Shown: positions 20,046 through 31,169 of the stretch, piece by piece | How the letters are laid out: each line of letters begins with the position of its first letter | How positions within the stretch are numbered: position 1 is the first letter of the stretch | Source: Lepidostoma basale | Taxonomy: Eukaryota > Arthropoda > Insecta > Trichoptera > Lepidostomatidae | Direction of reading: 5' to 3' | NCBI GenBank assembly: GCA_022606425.2 | Contig: JAHDVF020001507.1 | Span: forward strand, 62,001 to 126,000 | DNA: 64,000 bases | Notes under the pieces: model-generated | The model's database searches: none | Seen by the model: only the letters and a program-made list of their open reading frames with translations | Told to the model about the DNA's origin: nothing | Made by a program: the position numbers and the translations under genes

Positions 20046-20245
20046 TTTTTGTTATAGTATTAAATAAAACGATGCTTTTTAAATAAGTATTTCCACTTTT
20101 GTCTTTATTTCGACAGCGAGTGGTTTCCCTGGACTCGATGACAACGACAGAGTAGTCCAGTCAAAATAAAGATAAAAGCGGAAGTAATTATTGAAAAAAA
20201 CGTTGTTTTAAATTTATAATAGTAAACACGACTGTTTAGTAATTT
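20046..20245 (-). mobile_element. Hammerhead family E hairpin element
   Basis: Arms acttttgtctttatttcgac and its inverted partner (aaaataaagataaaagcgg) flank a motif at 20118-20150 (minus: CTGTCGT, T, GTCATCGAGTCCAGG region, GAAAC, CA, CTC). The GTC triplet has become CTC, so it should be dead. Confidence 0.58.
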
Positions 20246-20296
20246 TACTTGGATTATTCAAGTAAAACTTCTAAACAATCGTGTTTACTATATTAA

Positions 20297-20862
20297 CTGA
20301 CTAACTAACTAGCTAATCATCACGCCGTCTCCCCAAAGGCGTAGGCGGAAATAATGGACTGACACACTTTTCTTTTCTGACATATTTCCCTTGCTTCCTC
20401 AACATTCATACATCGTGTCATGCACGCGCGTCGATTTCTCTGACTTTTCACGTGGCCGACATTCAATATTTGATTTATTTGATCGAGCCACGTTTTCTTC
20501 GGTCTTCCTCTATTTCTGGTTCCATTTACATCTTTAACATATAATTTTTTTTACCATTCTTTCTTCATTCATTCTTTCCATATGTCCAAACCATCTTATT
20601 GATCCTTTCATTATTTTGTTCATAACACCATCATTTTGCACCGCATTCACTTCTTATATTTTCATTCGACACTATCGTACACAGTGTATCCACATATTCT
20701 TCTAAGGGATCTCATTTCTACTGCATTTATTCTACTTTCATACTTCTTTTGCCAGTTCCATGCATCGCTTCCATACATAAGGGTTGGTAGAAGAACACCA
20801 TTGTGCACTGCCATTCTAGTTTTTTTGGATAGGTTTTTGTTTGCGATGATAACTTTAAGTTA
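20297..20862 (-). mobile_element. LINE-A copy, one of the longest
   Basis: The minus strand runs from LKVIIANKNLSKKTRMAVHN through MYGSDAWNWQKKYESRINAV, YTVYDSVE, MNKIMKGSIRWFGHMERM and the GRPKKTWLDQINQILN block to the 3' end at 20297. Several stops and small indels. Confidence 0.85.
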
Positions 20863-22120
20863 ACCATATTATAAATTAATAAAAGAGTTTTACAAAATTA
20901 TCCTCAACCATCTATAAAACGTCGTTTTATTTATTTTAAATAATATGTAAAAATATAATATAAATGTGTTGAGTATTTTTAAAACACCCGGTACTTTTTA
21001 CACACGTTCGTACAATGTAGATAACATATTTTCATCACCTACTTTGTATGCAGAGTGTAACATAAAAACTATCTTGGAAATTATCTTTCTTTGTTGTAGA
21101 TCGGTCTATATGAAATGGTAATTGGTATGGTTGAATTTATTAATATATAATGACTCTGCATTTTACTAATAGAAGCAGGTTTAATTTTATGTCTTTGTAT
21201 ACTGATGCACATGTCAAGGATTCCTTACAATGCAGTAATTTGTAAATATCAATTCTGTTAAGAAAATTAAGTAAAGCTAAACCCTTAGCGTACCGTGTTC
21301 AAAACAAAACGCTCGCTCCCATGTGGTAAATTCAGTTTACCGCTAACTTTATCTAAATATCAAGCATATGACTCGATGAATCAAAATTTAATTTATGTCA
21401 TCTTGTAGGGAATTTCATTAGGAATAGATCGATATCTATAACATACATGGATTATTTGAAAAACATATCATTATTAATTTTTTTCTGGAACCATGCGATT
21501 TCTGATATGGAATGCGTCACAGCATACGAGCAACTGGACACCAGGTATAAACTTGTCCCCGCGCCGCAGCCGGCGGGCGAGACTTTACGAGATTTTACGT
21601 ATGATAAAGGCACCTAGGCAAAATGTATACTACGTTCAAGACAACGAGTACGTATTAATATTTGTCCCTTTTGGTAAAGTGTTAATATTTTCACAGTTCT
21701 GATATTATTAAGTTGCGTGCTGCGTTTCCATCCACAGTCGGTATTATTACGTACCTATTGAAAAGGCCAAACATATAATTTATAATACGTTCAAAACAGC
21801 GAGTAAGTATTTGTCACTTTTGATAAAGTTGTAAATATTAGCAAAACAAATTCTACCTTAACACGAATGAAGGTGAGGGCAGTCTTAGAAAATATTTTTT
21901 TTTGGGATGAAGGAAGTAATTTTTTGCTTTTTTTTTTATTACGAAATATTGAGAACACTTCAATGGAGGATTACAATTTTTTTTATAATATTAGGGTCCA
22001 TAGGTTTTAAGAAAATCAACTTTAAATTGGCAGTGGAAACTCAATTGACCACATGGCAACGCGACGGTTAAAGATTTAATCTAAGTTATACTAAGTTTTT
22101 TGTTTGTGAATACTAATGGT
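20863..22120. other. No gene recognised
   Basis: AT-rich, apparently unique. The 69-codon ORF at 21493-21702 (basic, RRSRRARLYEILRMI) has no family I recognise. Two similar lines (acgttcaagacaacgagtac at 21631 and acgttcaaaacagcgagtaa at 21787) suggest a decayed local duplication. Confidence 0.4.
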
Positions 22121-22124
22121 TTCA

Positions 22125-22312
22125 AACAATGATTTATTTTCAAAAAAAGTATACGATAACGATGTAAATGGAACTAGAAATAAAGGAATACCGAGGAAAA
22201 CGTGTCACGATCAAATAAATCAAATATTGAATGTCGGCCACGTGATGAGTCAGAGAAATCGACGCGCGTGCATAACACGATGTATAAATGTCGAGGAAGC
22301 GAGAGAAATATT
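22125..22312 (+). mobile_element. LINE-A fragment
   Basis: Encodes VYDNDVNGTRNKGIPRKTCH, DQINQILNVGHVMSQRNRR and ACITRCINVEEAREI, ending where an inverted SINE-G begins. Confidence 0.8.
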
Positions 22313-22324
22313 ATTGATCATTTA

Positions 22325-22610
22325 TAACTAACTAACTAACCATCACGCCGTCTCCCCGAAAGGGTAGGCAGAAAGAATGGACTGTCACACTTTTACTGAT
22401 GCGGCACTCCATCCTTCTCTTTTCGCTCCGCGGGAGACGCGGTGTGATTCGATCGTCCAACACCCACAAAATAAATCTAAAACAAATAATATAAAATACC
22501 ATGATATAAAATAAAATAACAAAATAAAAATAATTTAACACAAAATGTTCTTTTTAAATGGTGCACATATTGTCTATTTAATTTATGTTCCACGAATCCA
22601 CCGTTTTTTT
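22325..22610 (-). mobile_element. SINE-G copy with long 5' part
   Basis: On the minus strand the order is ggtggattcgtggaacataa, gcaccatttaaaaagaacat, the AT-rich stretch, ggtgttggacgatcgaatca (short internal deletion of the ttggtggcgatgagg block), gaaaagagaaggatggagtg, and the shared LINE-A 3' end with (GTTA)n. Confidence 0.82.
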
Positions 22611-23159
22611 AATTTAGCACATGTAATGTAGCACATAATCATTTATCAAGTAGGTATATGGTTTTAATACCTCCCAACTGGTGTAACTCGTCGTAGGGAG
22701 GCATTCCTAGTACTCTATATAATTTCAATATATAATTTCCAAATTTAGGGAACAGTTAATGAACAGGGGAGCAACACATATCCTAAAGTGTATAACTTAA
22801 AATTAATTGTTTTATATAACATATTATAACACTATTTAAACTATTTACTTATTTTTAAAAATTACACTACATTCAAGCCGTCCTTTTTTTAATGTCTCCG
22901 TAGTTACATGTTTTTTTGTAATTGTGCATTGTCATTTTTTGTGGGTCGTTTATAGTTTTGTTTATTATGTTATATAGTTGGGGTCCAAGATAGTAGAAAT
23001 GTCTTTGCGCTTATGAAGTTTTAGTTTTTGGCACAGAATGGTTATGTTTGTTGCGTGTGTTGTACGTTTGTTGTCCTTTTATGTGTATGTCGGTGTCCTT
23101 GTGGTAGTGCCCGACTAAATTTCTTATATATAGTTGTATTATTACCTTAGTTGTATTAT
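22611..23159. other. Spacer, probably upstream LINE-J sequence
   Basis: Unassigned; the last 200 bp lead directly into LINE-J and may be its eroded coding part (tggggtccaagatagtagaa). Confidence 0.35.
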
Positions 23160-23760
23160 TACTATAGTTGTATTATCATTACTACCCCTGGCTGTACCCA
23201 ACTGATTTTTTGCTGGGTATGCTGGACTACCAATCATTGGAAATTAGACGAACTATCCACCTGGGTGTTCACATTTTTCAACTGATTCGTGGTCGAATAC
23301 ATAACTCTGATATTTTGAATGACTTGACATTGTTTGTCCCCGACAATTATCTGCGACCAAAGGCAACATATATTATTTCACCTGCCACTGTGTAGAACCA
23401 ATCTACCTAAAGTAATACCCGTGGGCAGGGCAATCATCCTTCTAAACCGCATCCCTTCGAATGTGGACATCTTCTACGATAGTGAGGCTACCCTCAGAAA
23501 GCATCTATCTCTTATGTATTAAATTGCTATTTGCTTCTCTTCTTATTGTACAAAAAATGTTTATCTTTACCAAACTGTTCTCGAATATAGTTTTTTTAAT
23601 TGTCTTCTGTTTTTCTTTTTTTCTTACTTGTTCTCATTTGTTTTCTCTCAATTTTTAATTTTATTTTTGTATATTGTGATTATAAACGATTTGGATTTGT
23701 AATTCTGTAATGTTCATAATTTTTTGAATAAATTGAATTGAATTAAATTATGTCCGGTAC
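23160..23760 (+). mobile_element. LINE-J copy with 3' end
   Basis: Encodes MLDYQSLEIRRTIHLGVHIF, QLIRGRIHNSDILNDLTLFV, PDNYLRPKATY, RTNLPKVIPVGRAIILLNRI and VDIFYDSEATLRKHLSLMY, then a T-rich 3' UTR to gaataaattgaattgaatta. Frames shift near 23370. A near twin is at 38100-38695. Confidence 0.82.
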
Positions 23761-23762
23761 TT

Positions 23763-23830
23763 GAATATGTCAGGAAAGAAAAGTGTGGCAGTCCATTCTT
23801 TCTGCCTACGGATGATTCTGTTAGTTAGTT
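23763..23830 (+). mobile_element. LINE-A/SINE-G 3' end remnant
   Basis: gtcaggaaagaaaagtgtgg then the shared cattctttctgcctac and a short (GTTA)n. A deletion removes the cccttcggggagacggcgtg part. Confidence 0.7.
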
Positions 23831-24235
23831 ATATTAATACGCAAAATTTAGGAACTTAATTATAAAAATGTATCATTACAAAGTGTGTGACGAAACAGCT
23901 AATGTAGTGTGAAATATTTTGTATAACAGAGCAGTTGCGTGATCTGACGAGGAAGTAGTGCCGCTTTCAATGTTAGAATCGGTGGCGGTGTTGCACCACG
24001 CGGATGGGATTTCTCGCGAGTCCAAGGCGCTGCGCTGGCGCTGTGTCTGGAGAATTCTCGCTCTATTCGACTAGCATGTTTCTATTGTTTGGCTGGACTC
24101 TTTTGAAACACGGGGCGATAAGTGTGTCGGATTATCTGGACGGAAAGGCGTAATAATGACTCAATTCTACAGTGAATCAAAATTCACGAAGCCAGGTGCA
24201 TGAAGAAGAAAGAATAAAATAAATTAAGCTTTATC
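23831..24235. other. Unassigned segment with a GC-rich core
   Basis: 23935-24160 is richer in G+C and CpG than its surroundings (cggtggcggtgttgcaccac, gctgcgctggcgctgtgtct). No ORF over 60 codons. It could be an old exon, a regulatory island or an unknown repeat. Confidence 0.35.
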
Positions 24236-24259
24236 TTAATTCTTCTCAGTCGTATAGTG

Positions 24260-24935
24260 ACACTCAGTTTTTTCGTTTATATTAAGAATCGTTGAGTTCG
24301 TGTATTTAGGTAGTATGTTTACAAGAGATGGGCGAGTGGAGAGGGATATTGAAAGAAGGGTTGGGGCAGGCAACAAAGTGAATGGTGCACTTAAAGTTGT
24401 CATCGCAAACAAAAACCTATCCAAAAAAAGCTAGAATGGCAGTGCACAATGGTGTTCTTCTACCGAGCGAAGAAGCGAAGCATGGAACTGGCAAAAGAAG
24501 GATGAAAGTAGAATAAATGCTTTAGAAATGAGATCTCTTAGACGAATGTGTGCATACTCTGTGTATGATAGAGTGTCGAATGAAAATATAAGAAATGAAT
24601 GCGGTGCGAATGATGGTGTTATGAACAAAATAATGAAAGGATCATTAAGATGGTTTGGGCACATGGAAAGAATGAATGAAGAAAGAATGGTAAAAAAAAT
24701 ATATGTTAATGATGTAAATGGAACCAAAAAGAGAGGAAGACCGAGAAAAACGTGGCACGATCAAATAAATTAAATATTGAATGTCGGCCATGTGAGGAGT
24801 CAGAGAAATCGACGCGCGTGCATGACACGATGTATGAATGTTGAGGAAGCGAGGGAAAGGAAAGAAAAGTATGGCAGTCCATTCTTTCTGCCTACCCCTT
24901 CGGGGAGACGGCGTGATGGTTAGTTAGTTAGTTAA
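24260..24935 (+). mobile_element. LINE-A copy, long
   Basis: Encodes VEFVYLGSMFTRDGRVERDI, ERRVGAGNKVNGALKVVIAN, ARMAVHNGVLL, AKHGTGKR.MKVE (frameshifted GSEAWNWQKKDESR), MRSLRRMCAYSVYDRVSNEN, IRNECGANDGVMNKIMKGSL, RWFGHMERMNEERMVKKIYV and the KRGRPRKTWHDQIN block, then NRRACMTRCMNVEEARE and (GTTA)n. It links the YLGSMFTRDG region duplicated at 8042-8636 with the tail. Stop after QIN; small deletion in the EIC block. Confidence 0.88.
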
Positions 24936-25069
24936 GAATTTTGACAGGTGTAAAAATATTTTTTTCATTTGTTCCAATGACAATTTGAATAAATTCTTCA
25001 ATATTATTTTAAAGTTCTTGCTGGTGTTGGTTTGTTTTAAGTGCCTAATTACTGCTAATTAAAAAAAAA

Positions 25070-25376
25070 ACCTGTGGATACGTGGAACATAAATTAAATA
25101 GACAATATTTGCACCATCCAATAAGAACATTAAATTATTTTTATTTTATTATTTTATTTTATATCATTGTATTTTATATATTTTTTTGTGGATGTTGGAC
25201 GATCGATGTGTTCGCGGGAGATGCCTATTGATGACGACGAGGTTCGCAACCCATCACACCGCGTCTCCCGCGGGGGCGAAAAGAGAAGGATGAAGTGCCG
25301 CATCGGTTAAAGTGTGACAGTCCATTCTTTCTGCCTACCCTTTCAGGGAGACGGCGTGATGGTTAGATAGTTAGTT
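25070..25376 (+). mobile_element. SINE-G copy, near full length
   Basis: Begins around gtggatacgtggaacataaa, continues with gcaccatccaataagaacat, AT-rich stretch, gttggacgatcgatgtgttc, gatgacgacgaggttcgcaa, gggggcgaaaagagaaggat and the LINE-A-like 3' end with gttagatagttag. Best copy for defining the 5' end. Confidence 0.84.
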
Positions 25377-25539
25377 TTTCTCAGTCGTATTCCTCATGAT
25401 TGAGGGTCGTGTCTATCTTGTCAACCATTGACAATTTTTTTACGTATTTTTAGGCAAAAATTGTTTTTCGCCTTCCTTGGGCATTTTTAAGGCAACGCAA
25501 GACATTTAATATGGTTAAAATTTCTTCTTCTCCGGTCTC

Positions 25540-25800
25540 ATTCTAATAATTGGTCTGCAGCAAGATGACGCATCTCCTCTTTCACTCCGCTCGGTCCTCG
25601 GCAACTCTCTTCAACTCCGCATAAGAGGTGCAGCCCATATCTCGGCAAATCATGTCTAGGTACTCCTGGCGAGGTCGTCTTCTGCCAATCGATCCCTCAA
25701 CCATTCCCTCCAATACATCATGCAGGAAACATTCGTATCGCAACACATGACCAATCCATCTCGCGCGCCTCTCCACTATGGTGTTCAACATGTGCCATTA
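25540..25800 (-). mobile_element. LINE-X (BovB/RTE-like) tail
   Basis: The minus strand encodes MLNTIVERRARWIGHVLRYE, FLHDVLEGMVEGSIGRRRPR, QEYLDMICRDMGCTSYAEL and KRVAEDRAEWK. RRARWIGHVLR..EG...GRRRPR is the standard RTE/BovB tail. 5' truncated; short 3' UTR. Confidence 0.83.
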
Positions 25801-25814
25801 AAATTTATGGTTCA

Positions 25815-26425
25815 AATATGTTTATATTCATTGTATATCATATATACACAATGACTATCCAGCAACTAGCACATGTATCTACGATGAAAGATCTCGGAAT
25901 CATCTATGAGAGTAGGCCGACTTTTCGTGCACATATCGAGAGGATTTGTGACATTGCACTGAGGATGTTGGGCTTCATCATTCGGACCGGAAGAGTTTTT
26001 AAAAAATCCCAATGTGCTCAGAGTCCTATACAACGCGTTGGTTCGGAGCAGGCTCGAAAGTGGTTCTGTGATGTGGAGTCCTCACGAGGTGAGATATTCC
26101 GTTATCTATCCCACGGCTCTATCCCAAGGCATTTCTTTTGGGAATGGTCGGAACCAATTCTTTACAGCTTCGAAGAGATGGGCATCTCATTACCCATTTC
26201 TTTAGATTAATCAGGGGATATTTCGAGAACTCGGCCGTGCTAGAGGGTATTGGTCTTTTTGTCACTGATAGATATCTCCGACAGCGACAGCACAGAATGT
26301 TTTACCTACCGGCCGCCAGAACCAATCTGCCTCTGGTAACACCGGTGGGTAGAGCAATTAGTCTGCTGAACGCGGTCTTCTCGGAGATCGACGTCTTTCA
26401 TATTAGTGAAGGTACGTTCAGGGTT
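25815..26425 (+). mobile_element. LINE-J copy, best coding relic of the family
   Basis: Encodes QQLAHVSTMKDLGIIYESRP, TFRAHIERICDIALRMLGFI, IRTGRVFK, then (shifted frame) LRVLYNALVRSRLESGSVMW, IRGYFENSAVLEGIGLFVTD, RYLRQRQHRMFYLPAARTNL, PLVTPVGRAISLLNAVFSEI and DVFHISEGTFR. KDLGI..D..L.F..HI followed by LY..LVRS.LE..S.VW is the thumb/C-terminal region of Jockey-superfamily reverse transcriptases. Two frameshifts. It joins LINE-A at 26426. Confidence 0.83.
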
Positions 26426-26700
26426 TGGACACATGAAAAGAATGAATGAAGAAATAATGGTAAAAATTCACGATGTAAATGGAACTAGAAATAGAGAAAG
26501 ACCGAGGAAAACGTGGCATGATCAAATAAATCAAATATTGAATGTCGGCCACGTGAAGAGTCAGATAAATCGACGCGCGTGCATGACACGATGTATGAAT
26601 GTTGAGGAATCGAGAATAATTTGTCAGGAATTAAGAGTGTGGCAATCCATTTTTCCTGCCTACCCTTTCGGAGAGACGGCGTGATGGTTATTTAGTTAAT
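26426..26700 (+). mobile_element. LINE-A copy
   Basis: Encodes FGHMKRMNEEIMV, HDVNGTRNRERPRKTWHDQI, NQILNVGHVKSQINRRACMT, RCMNVEESRIICQELRVWQS and IFPAYPFGETA, then gtgatggttatttagtt. The junction with LINE-J occurs inside FGHM. Confidence 0.85.
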
Positions 26701-27164
26701 TATTTTTTTATATGGAGTTTCACATCATTGTTCTAGAAACTATGGTAAACGTAATATAATGTATTTTCGAAGCGTTGTCTATTTCTTTGGATATTAAGTG
26801 TTAACTAAAAATCTACCTTAATTAAGTTAATACAAATTAACATTAATACTATCAAATAGTCCGTGTTTATCCAAGTAAACCCTTCATATATCCGCATTCC
26901 GTATATTAAAACAACACTTACATTATGAATAAATTCATTCATATGCAAGAAAGTTGCTAATTTATATAATTACTTAATATTTTTATGGTACCTAATTAGT
27001 GTGGAACTAAAACAATACGTGGTATAGATATGTTATGTAACATTTTATGTAGGACGTTCAAGACATTTAATTTACTTTGAAAATTATATATTTTATTAAA
27101 CCTTCCACTAACAATGCTGTATAACTAGTACTCATTGCTATCAATAACCATTATATAAAAAAAT
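26701..27164. other. No gene recognised
   Basis: AT-rich spacer; nothing identified. Confidence 0.4.
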
Positions 27165-27605
27165 CTACTTCTTCTTCTTGCTTGTTGTAGACCTATGTGA
27201 TCTGTTCTCCAAAGTATTGCTCCTCCTGTGAGGTGGAGTTCCAGCTGTCCTTCCATATTTTAGGAGGACGAATCCCATGAGGCTGATTATGCAATGCACT
27301 ATAGGGGAGTCTGGTGGTGTCCATTCTTTGAAGGTGACCGTTCCAGTCCCATTTTGCTGTCTGCTCCATATTATACTATTCCAACCTCACATTTCTCTCT
27401 TATTCTGGTGTTGCTCACGCGATCTCTCAGTGTCTTGCCTGCTATCGTCCTCAGTGTCTTCATCTTGGAAGTCCTCAAAACTTGTTTGGTCCATACTGTG
27501 TCTGCCCTTGCTTCGACGCCATATGTTATTATTGGTCTTACGCATGCTATATAGATTCTCATCTTACTCTTAACGGCCATGTCTTTGTTTTTCCATATTG
27601 TGGAT
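27165..27605 (-). mobile_element. LINE-K copy
   Basis: The minus strand encodes MAVKSKMRIYIACVRPIITY, GVEARADTVWTKQVLRTSKM, KTLRTIAGKTLRDRVSNTRI and REKCEVGIV, then (shifted) NGTVTFKEWTPPDSPIVHCI and GFVLLKYGRTAGTPPHRRSN. Same gene region as 40425-40875 on the plus strand. Confidence 0.82.
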
Positions 27606-27967
27606 TTTAGATTTTATTTCAATAACACTTTATTGACCTCCTAACAATTCTGCCGCAGACGCCCTGGTCGAATTCTTTTTTGACTGTATAAGAAAGTATT
27701 GTAAAAATATAATGCCTTTCTAAAATATTCAAATTTGAATTCACAACCAAAAGGAACCATATGAGAGACATGCTATTGTACATATAAGACTCTCAGTCAG
27801 AATGATACACGTAGAAGTTAGGGAGTAAGGGATGTCGTCGAAATGGTGACTAAGCTCAAATGGACATTAGCTGGAAATGTTGCCAGGCTGAGAGACCAAA
27901 GATGGACCAAAGATGGACCAAAGATCAAAGAAATAGAGGGAGACTCCTAAACGTTGGTTTGATATAG

Positions 27968-27996
27968 CGTCACCTGAGAGTAAGAGGGTTCCAACT
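27968..27996. repeat. Left terminal inverted repeat
   Basis: Twenty-nine bases, the exact inverse of 30348-30376. A diverged extra copy of the right version lies at 30041-30069. Confidence 0.95.
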
Positions 27997-28241
27997 AACA
28001 AAATTTCACATATAGCTTTTTTTCGTGAAACGGGTTCTTACTGACCTTATCTATACGTACAATAAATAAAAACATGTAATAGTATCATCATTATGATGTT
28101 ACGAAAAGAATCAAGTTCCATCTGATCATTCAAAATACGAAATTCAGTGAAAAAGGATTCATCTACAGTTGGAACCTTATTACTCCAACTGTCGCCAAAA
28201 AATTTACACACTTCTCGATAAAAGAGTTTCAACTGCTTCAG

Positions 28242-28655
28242 ATGGAACCCTTTTATTCCAAACCTGAAACAAACAAAGTGTCAAAACGTATCTATGTAAC
28301 TTCATATAAATTATTGGTTTTTTCGTTCTCTGATTCTGGCGCGCTTTTTCTGTCAACATGTAGTTTGGAAGATAGCATAAGGAAATTAGTGGAAGACATG
28401 ATGAGCGTTAGTGATTCTGATAACCTATAATTGTTTTATAATTTGAAAAATGTTACAAAAGATCCGAATTGTGACTTTGCTGAAACCAACAAATTGAAAA
28501 CAGCCATACTGAAGGAAAATCACCAAACTGGAAAACAATATACAATCAGACAGGGAAAACTCGTTAGCCAGATACAGGTTACAACATTGAAAAGTGCGCC
28601 ACTAAAATCAGCCATGACGAGGGGGTGGATTAGTTTTCTAATTACTATAAATTAG
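28242..28655 (+). pseudogene. Putative transposase-derived N-terminal piece
   Basis: One frame with a single internal TAA (28428): LVEDMMSVSDSDNL, stop, LFYNLKNVTKDPNCDFAETN and AILKENHQTGKQYTIRQGKL. No known motif. It is in the transposon and the same strand as the later pieces, so I infer it is the eroded 5' coding part. Confidence 0.4.
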
Positions 28656-28859
28656 ATCAAAATGGGAAATACCATTTTATTCTTAACAGTACTACACGCT
28701 GTTTGACGAAAAGACCAAATCGTCAGGATGAAAATGTTAAATCATATAAATCCTTTTCTTTCTTGTACTTTTTTAAAGTGAAAGAAAATGAATTCCGGGT
28801 TCGCAAAATATTATATACCTCGACGTTATCTATTTCTCAAAAGCCTCGTGCTAAATAGT
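28629..28859 (+). pseudogene. Putative transposase piece (Y..F..R-type segment)
   Basis: Open frame FSNYYKLDQNGKYHFILNST, TRCLTKRPNRQDENVKSYKS, FSFLYFFKVKENEFRVRKIL and YTSTLSISQKPRAK, then a stop. From memory this resembles the N-terminal domain of multicopy arthropod proteins of unknown function (pattern F..Y..L.D...Q..FI then YF....NE.VRVCK..F..TL.IS). The match is by eye only. Confidence 0.42.
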
Positions 28860-29022
28860 AGACAGTGCCCATAGCACGATTGAGAGAGCTCTCTCAAAAA
28901 TCGAATTATTTTCTCCTATTGGATTGGTCAGATGTTTAAAAAAAATTAATACCAAAAACCCTTTGAGAATAATACAAATGGCTGAAGGAGACTTTAAAGA
29001 TTTTGGACTTGCATAAAAAAAA

Positions 29023-29322
29023 TTGGAATTCTCCTCAGTTCCCTTTCTTCAAGTAAAAATACTGAAATTCACACAAACATTGCATACGATATCTTATTGG
29101 ACTGAGTTTGGAGATTTTAGTATGGTAAATAGTGTAAATCTCCGTCACAACGAAAAATTACGGATAAAATGGACTTCCGGAAATGAAAGTTTTTTGGAAC
29201 CAAAGGCTTTAAAATTGAACGATTCATTGCCTACTCCAAAAAATTATGATTTAAAAGAGATGCTGAAATACATGCCTCTTCAAGATCAACAATATTATAA
29301 AACTGTACTAAAAATAAAATAA
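29023..29322 (+). pseudogene. Putative transposase C-terminal piece
   Basis: 99-codon frame: FGDFSMVNSVNLRHNEKLRI, KWTSGNESFLEPKALKLNDS, LPTPKNYDLKEMLKYMPLQD, QQYYKTVLKIK. It resembles the C-terminus of the same arthropod family (W..I.......P.......LP......K.DL..M...IP..Y..YY). The central part that should hold the acidic residues is missing between 28860 and 29022, so this is an internally deleted copy. Confidence 0.45.
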
Positions 29323-29768
29323 AAAGCCACATATGCTGTCTTACTTCATTCTCTTTCTTTTTATTTTTCCCGTTTTGATTTTTTTTATTTTGTATTATTA
29401 TACTACTAAAAGTAAAATAAAAAAATACATTTTAAGTTCTAATTCAATCTTTTTTTTTTCCAAAATATTTTATTTGTACGATTTTACTCTTTATATTATG
29501 TATGGCTATATTATTAAATAAATACCAACTTTATAGATTTATGTTTTACTTAGTTTTTTTTCATTAATTCACCGTTTCTAAATCATTCATAGTGTTAATA
29601 TAAAAATTGAATACCTTTTTCCTTAGGCAAAAACAATAATTTTTAAAGTTGTAATATGTTGAATCTTTTTTAAAAAAAAAATTGGTAAATGCAAAAATAA
29701 TGTAGAATAAAATATTTATTTTTATTATTTGCTATCACAAAATAATGGAGAGTCAATCTATTTCAACG

Positions 29769-30376
29769 TTTGTTATACGCACGTAAGTGAAAAGGGTTCC
29801 ATTTGATGTTAAACCTTATTCACTAACGTTTTGTCACGAAAACAAATGAGTAACGTTCCATCTGATTTTTAAAATATAAAAAAATAGTGTTAACTAAAAA
29901 AATAAGTATTTTTTTAATGTATATTAAAGATATATAACTTCTTGGGTTTTGTAGAAAATTTCATTAAAATATCGTAGTTCGTTACAAAAATACAAGTCTA
30001 AAAACTTTGACTTCATTTTTCTCAGCTTTTTACTTTTGTCAGTTGGAACCTTCTTACTCTCAGTTGACGATTTGTTATACGCAAGTTAGTGAAGAGGGTT
30101 CCATTTGCTGTTGAACCCTTATTCACTAACGTTTTGTCACGATAATAGATGAGTAGGGTTCCATCTGATTTTTAAGACATTAAAAAAACAGTGTTAACTA
30201 TTAGAATTAGTTATTTTTTTAAATGTATATTAAAGATATATAACTTCTTGGGTTTTGTAGAAAATTTCATTAAAATATCGTCGTTCGTTACTAAAATACA
30301 AGTCTTAGAAACTTTGACTTCACTTTTCTCAGCTTTTTACTTTTGTCAGTTGGAACCCTCTTACTCTCAGGTGACG
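29769..30376. repeat. Tandem duplication of the transposon's right end (~305 bp x 2)
   Basis: Unit 1 (29769-30069) and unit 2 (30071-30376) share tttgttatacgc, gggttccatttg, cactaacgttttgtcacga, taacttcttgggttttgtag and the terminal repeat. Units differ by several percent, so the duplication is old or the copies were separately mutated. Confidence 0.9.
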
Positions 30377-30419
30377 ATAAGGAAAATTGATGGTGACTGT
30401 TACTAAACATATATTTAAA

Positions 30420-30530
30420 GGATTTCATCTCTCCCGCTTTTATTCTGCTCTCATACTTCTGTGTTCAGAGTTGGAAGCAGAACTCCATTGTGGATGGCGA
30501 TTTTCACTTTCATTGATATTTTGTTTGTTT
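30420..30530 (-). mobile_element. LINE-C/A fragment
   Basis: The minus strand reads KIAIHNGVLLPTLNTEV and a KAGEMKS-like part, the start of the LINE tail. Both ends lost. Confidence 0.62.
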
Positions 30531-30819
30531 ATATAACTAACTCCATTCAAGTATTGCGAATAATAATGTTTTTGAACAAATATTAAAATGTGAATTCATT
30601 ACACATAGTGATGGTGAATAAATTAGTCTTGTTTTTTGTTCAATAAACAACAAAGATATCTTTGTATTTACGATATTTGGGTCTTTTAACTATTTAGAAA
30701 AAAATAGTGTTGTATTTATTTTTTTAGTCTGAAAGAAATACCTCAAAAGAAAGTGTTTTCCTATTTGGAATATGTTCATTCCGACACTCACCTATGGATG
30801 CGAGGCACAGGTTAGTTTT

Positions 30820-31060
30820 ATTCTTCTCTCTGGCTCTACAGCCCTGGGTGGACCTTGACCGCCTCCGAAAAGTTTCTCCATATCCTGACCTTAGAATTCC
30901 ACTCCTCTGGTCTGATTCCCAACAATTGTAGGTCCTCCAGGACAGCGTTCAGCCAACGAAGTCGCGGTCTTCCCACGCTGCGTCTTCCCTCCGATCTCGT
31001 AAATGTCAACTGTGCGGGTGTTGACAGCTCCTCCATTCGCACCAGATATCCAGCCTATAT
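30820..31060 (-). mobile_element. LINE-X tail fragment
   Basis: The minus strand encodes MRMEELSTPAQLTFTRSEGR, RSVGRPRLRWLNAVLEDLQL and LGIRPEEWNSKVRIWRNFSE, then AVKVHPGL and a stop. GRRSVGRPRLRW is a standard RTE-like tail. A short plus-strand relic (MFIPTLTYGCEAQ) lies just before at 30768-30815. Confidence 0.75.
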
Positions 31061-31072
31061 ATGTCATGATAC

Positions 31073-31135
31073 ATTTGATAATAGCTTAGATAGGCAAAGC
31101 ATGTCATTCCCATAAATTATGTTAAAACACCATAA
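31073..31135 (+). mobile_element. Hammerhead family C remnant
   Basis: TTGATAA, T, AGCTTAGATAGGC helix region, then AAAGC in place of GAAAC, AT, GTC, cattcccataaatta. Core broken. Confidence 0.5.
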
Positions 31136-31169
31136 TTCACTAGGTTATACAAAAGACAGTAAAACTGTG

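Larger units (their letters stand above)
27968..30376 (+). mobile_element. DNA transposon relic with perfect 29-bp terminal inverted repeats
   Basis: The left end (27968-27996, CGTCACCTGAGAGTAAGAGG...) and right end (30348-30376) are exact inverted complements over 29 bp. Sub-terminal copies of ggttccatctgat/ggaacc occur at both ends. Between them lie broken coding pieces in one orientation (28242-29325). No target-site duplication is clear: flanks are tatag and ataag. The size, inverted ends and coding relic fit a class II element; I cannot assign a superfamily. Confidence 0.83.
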
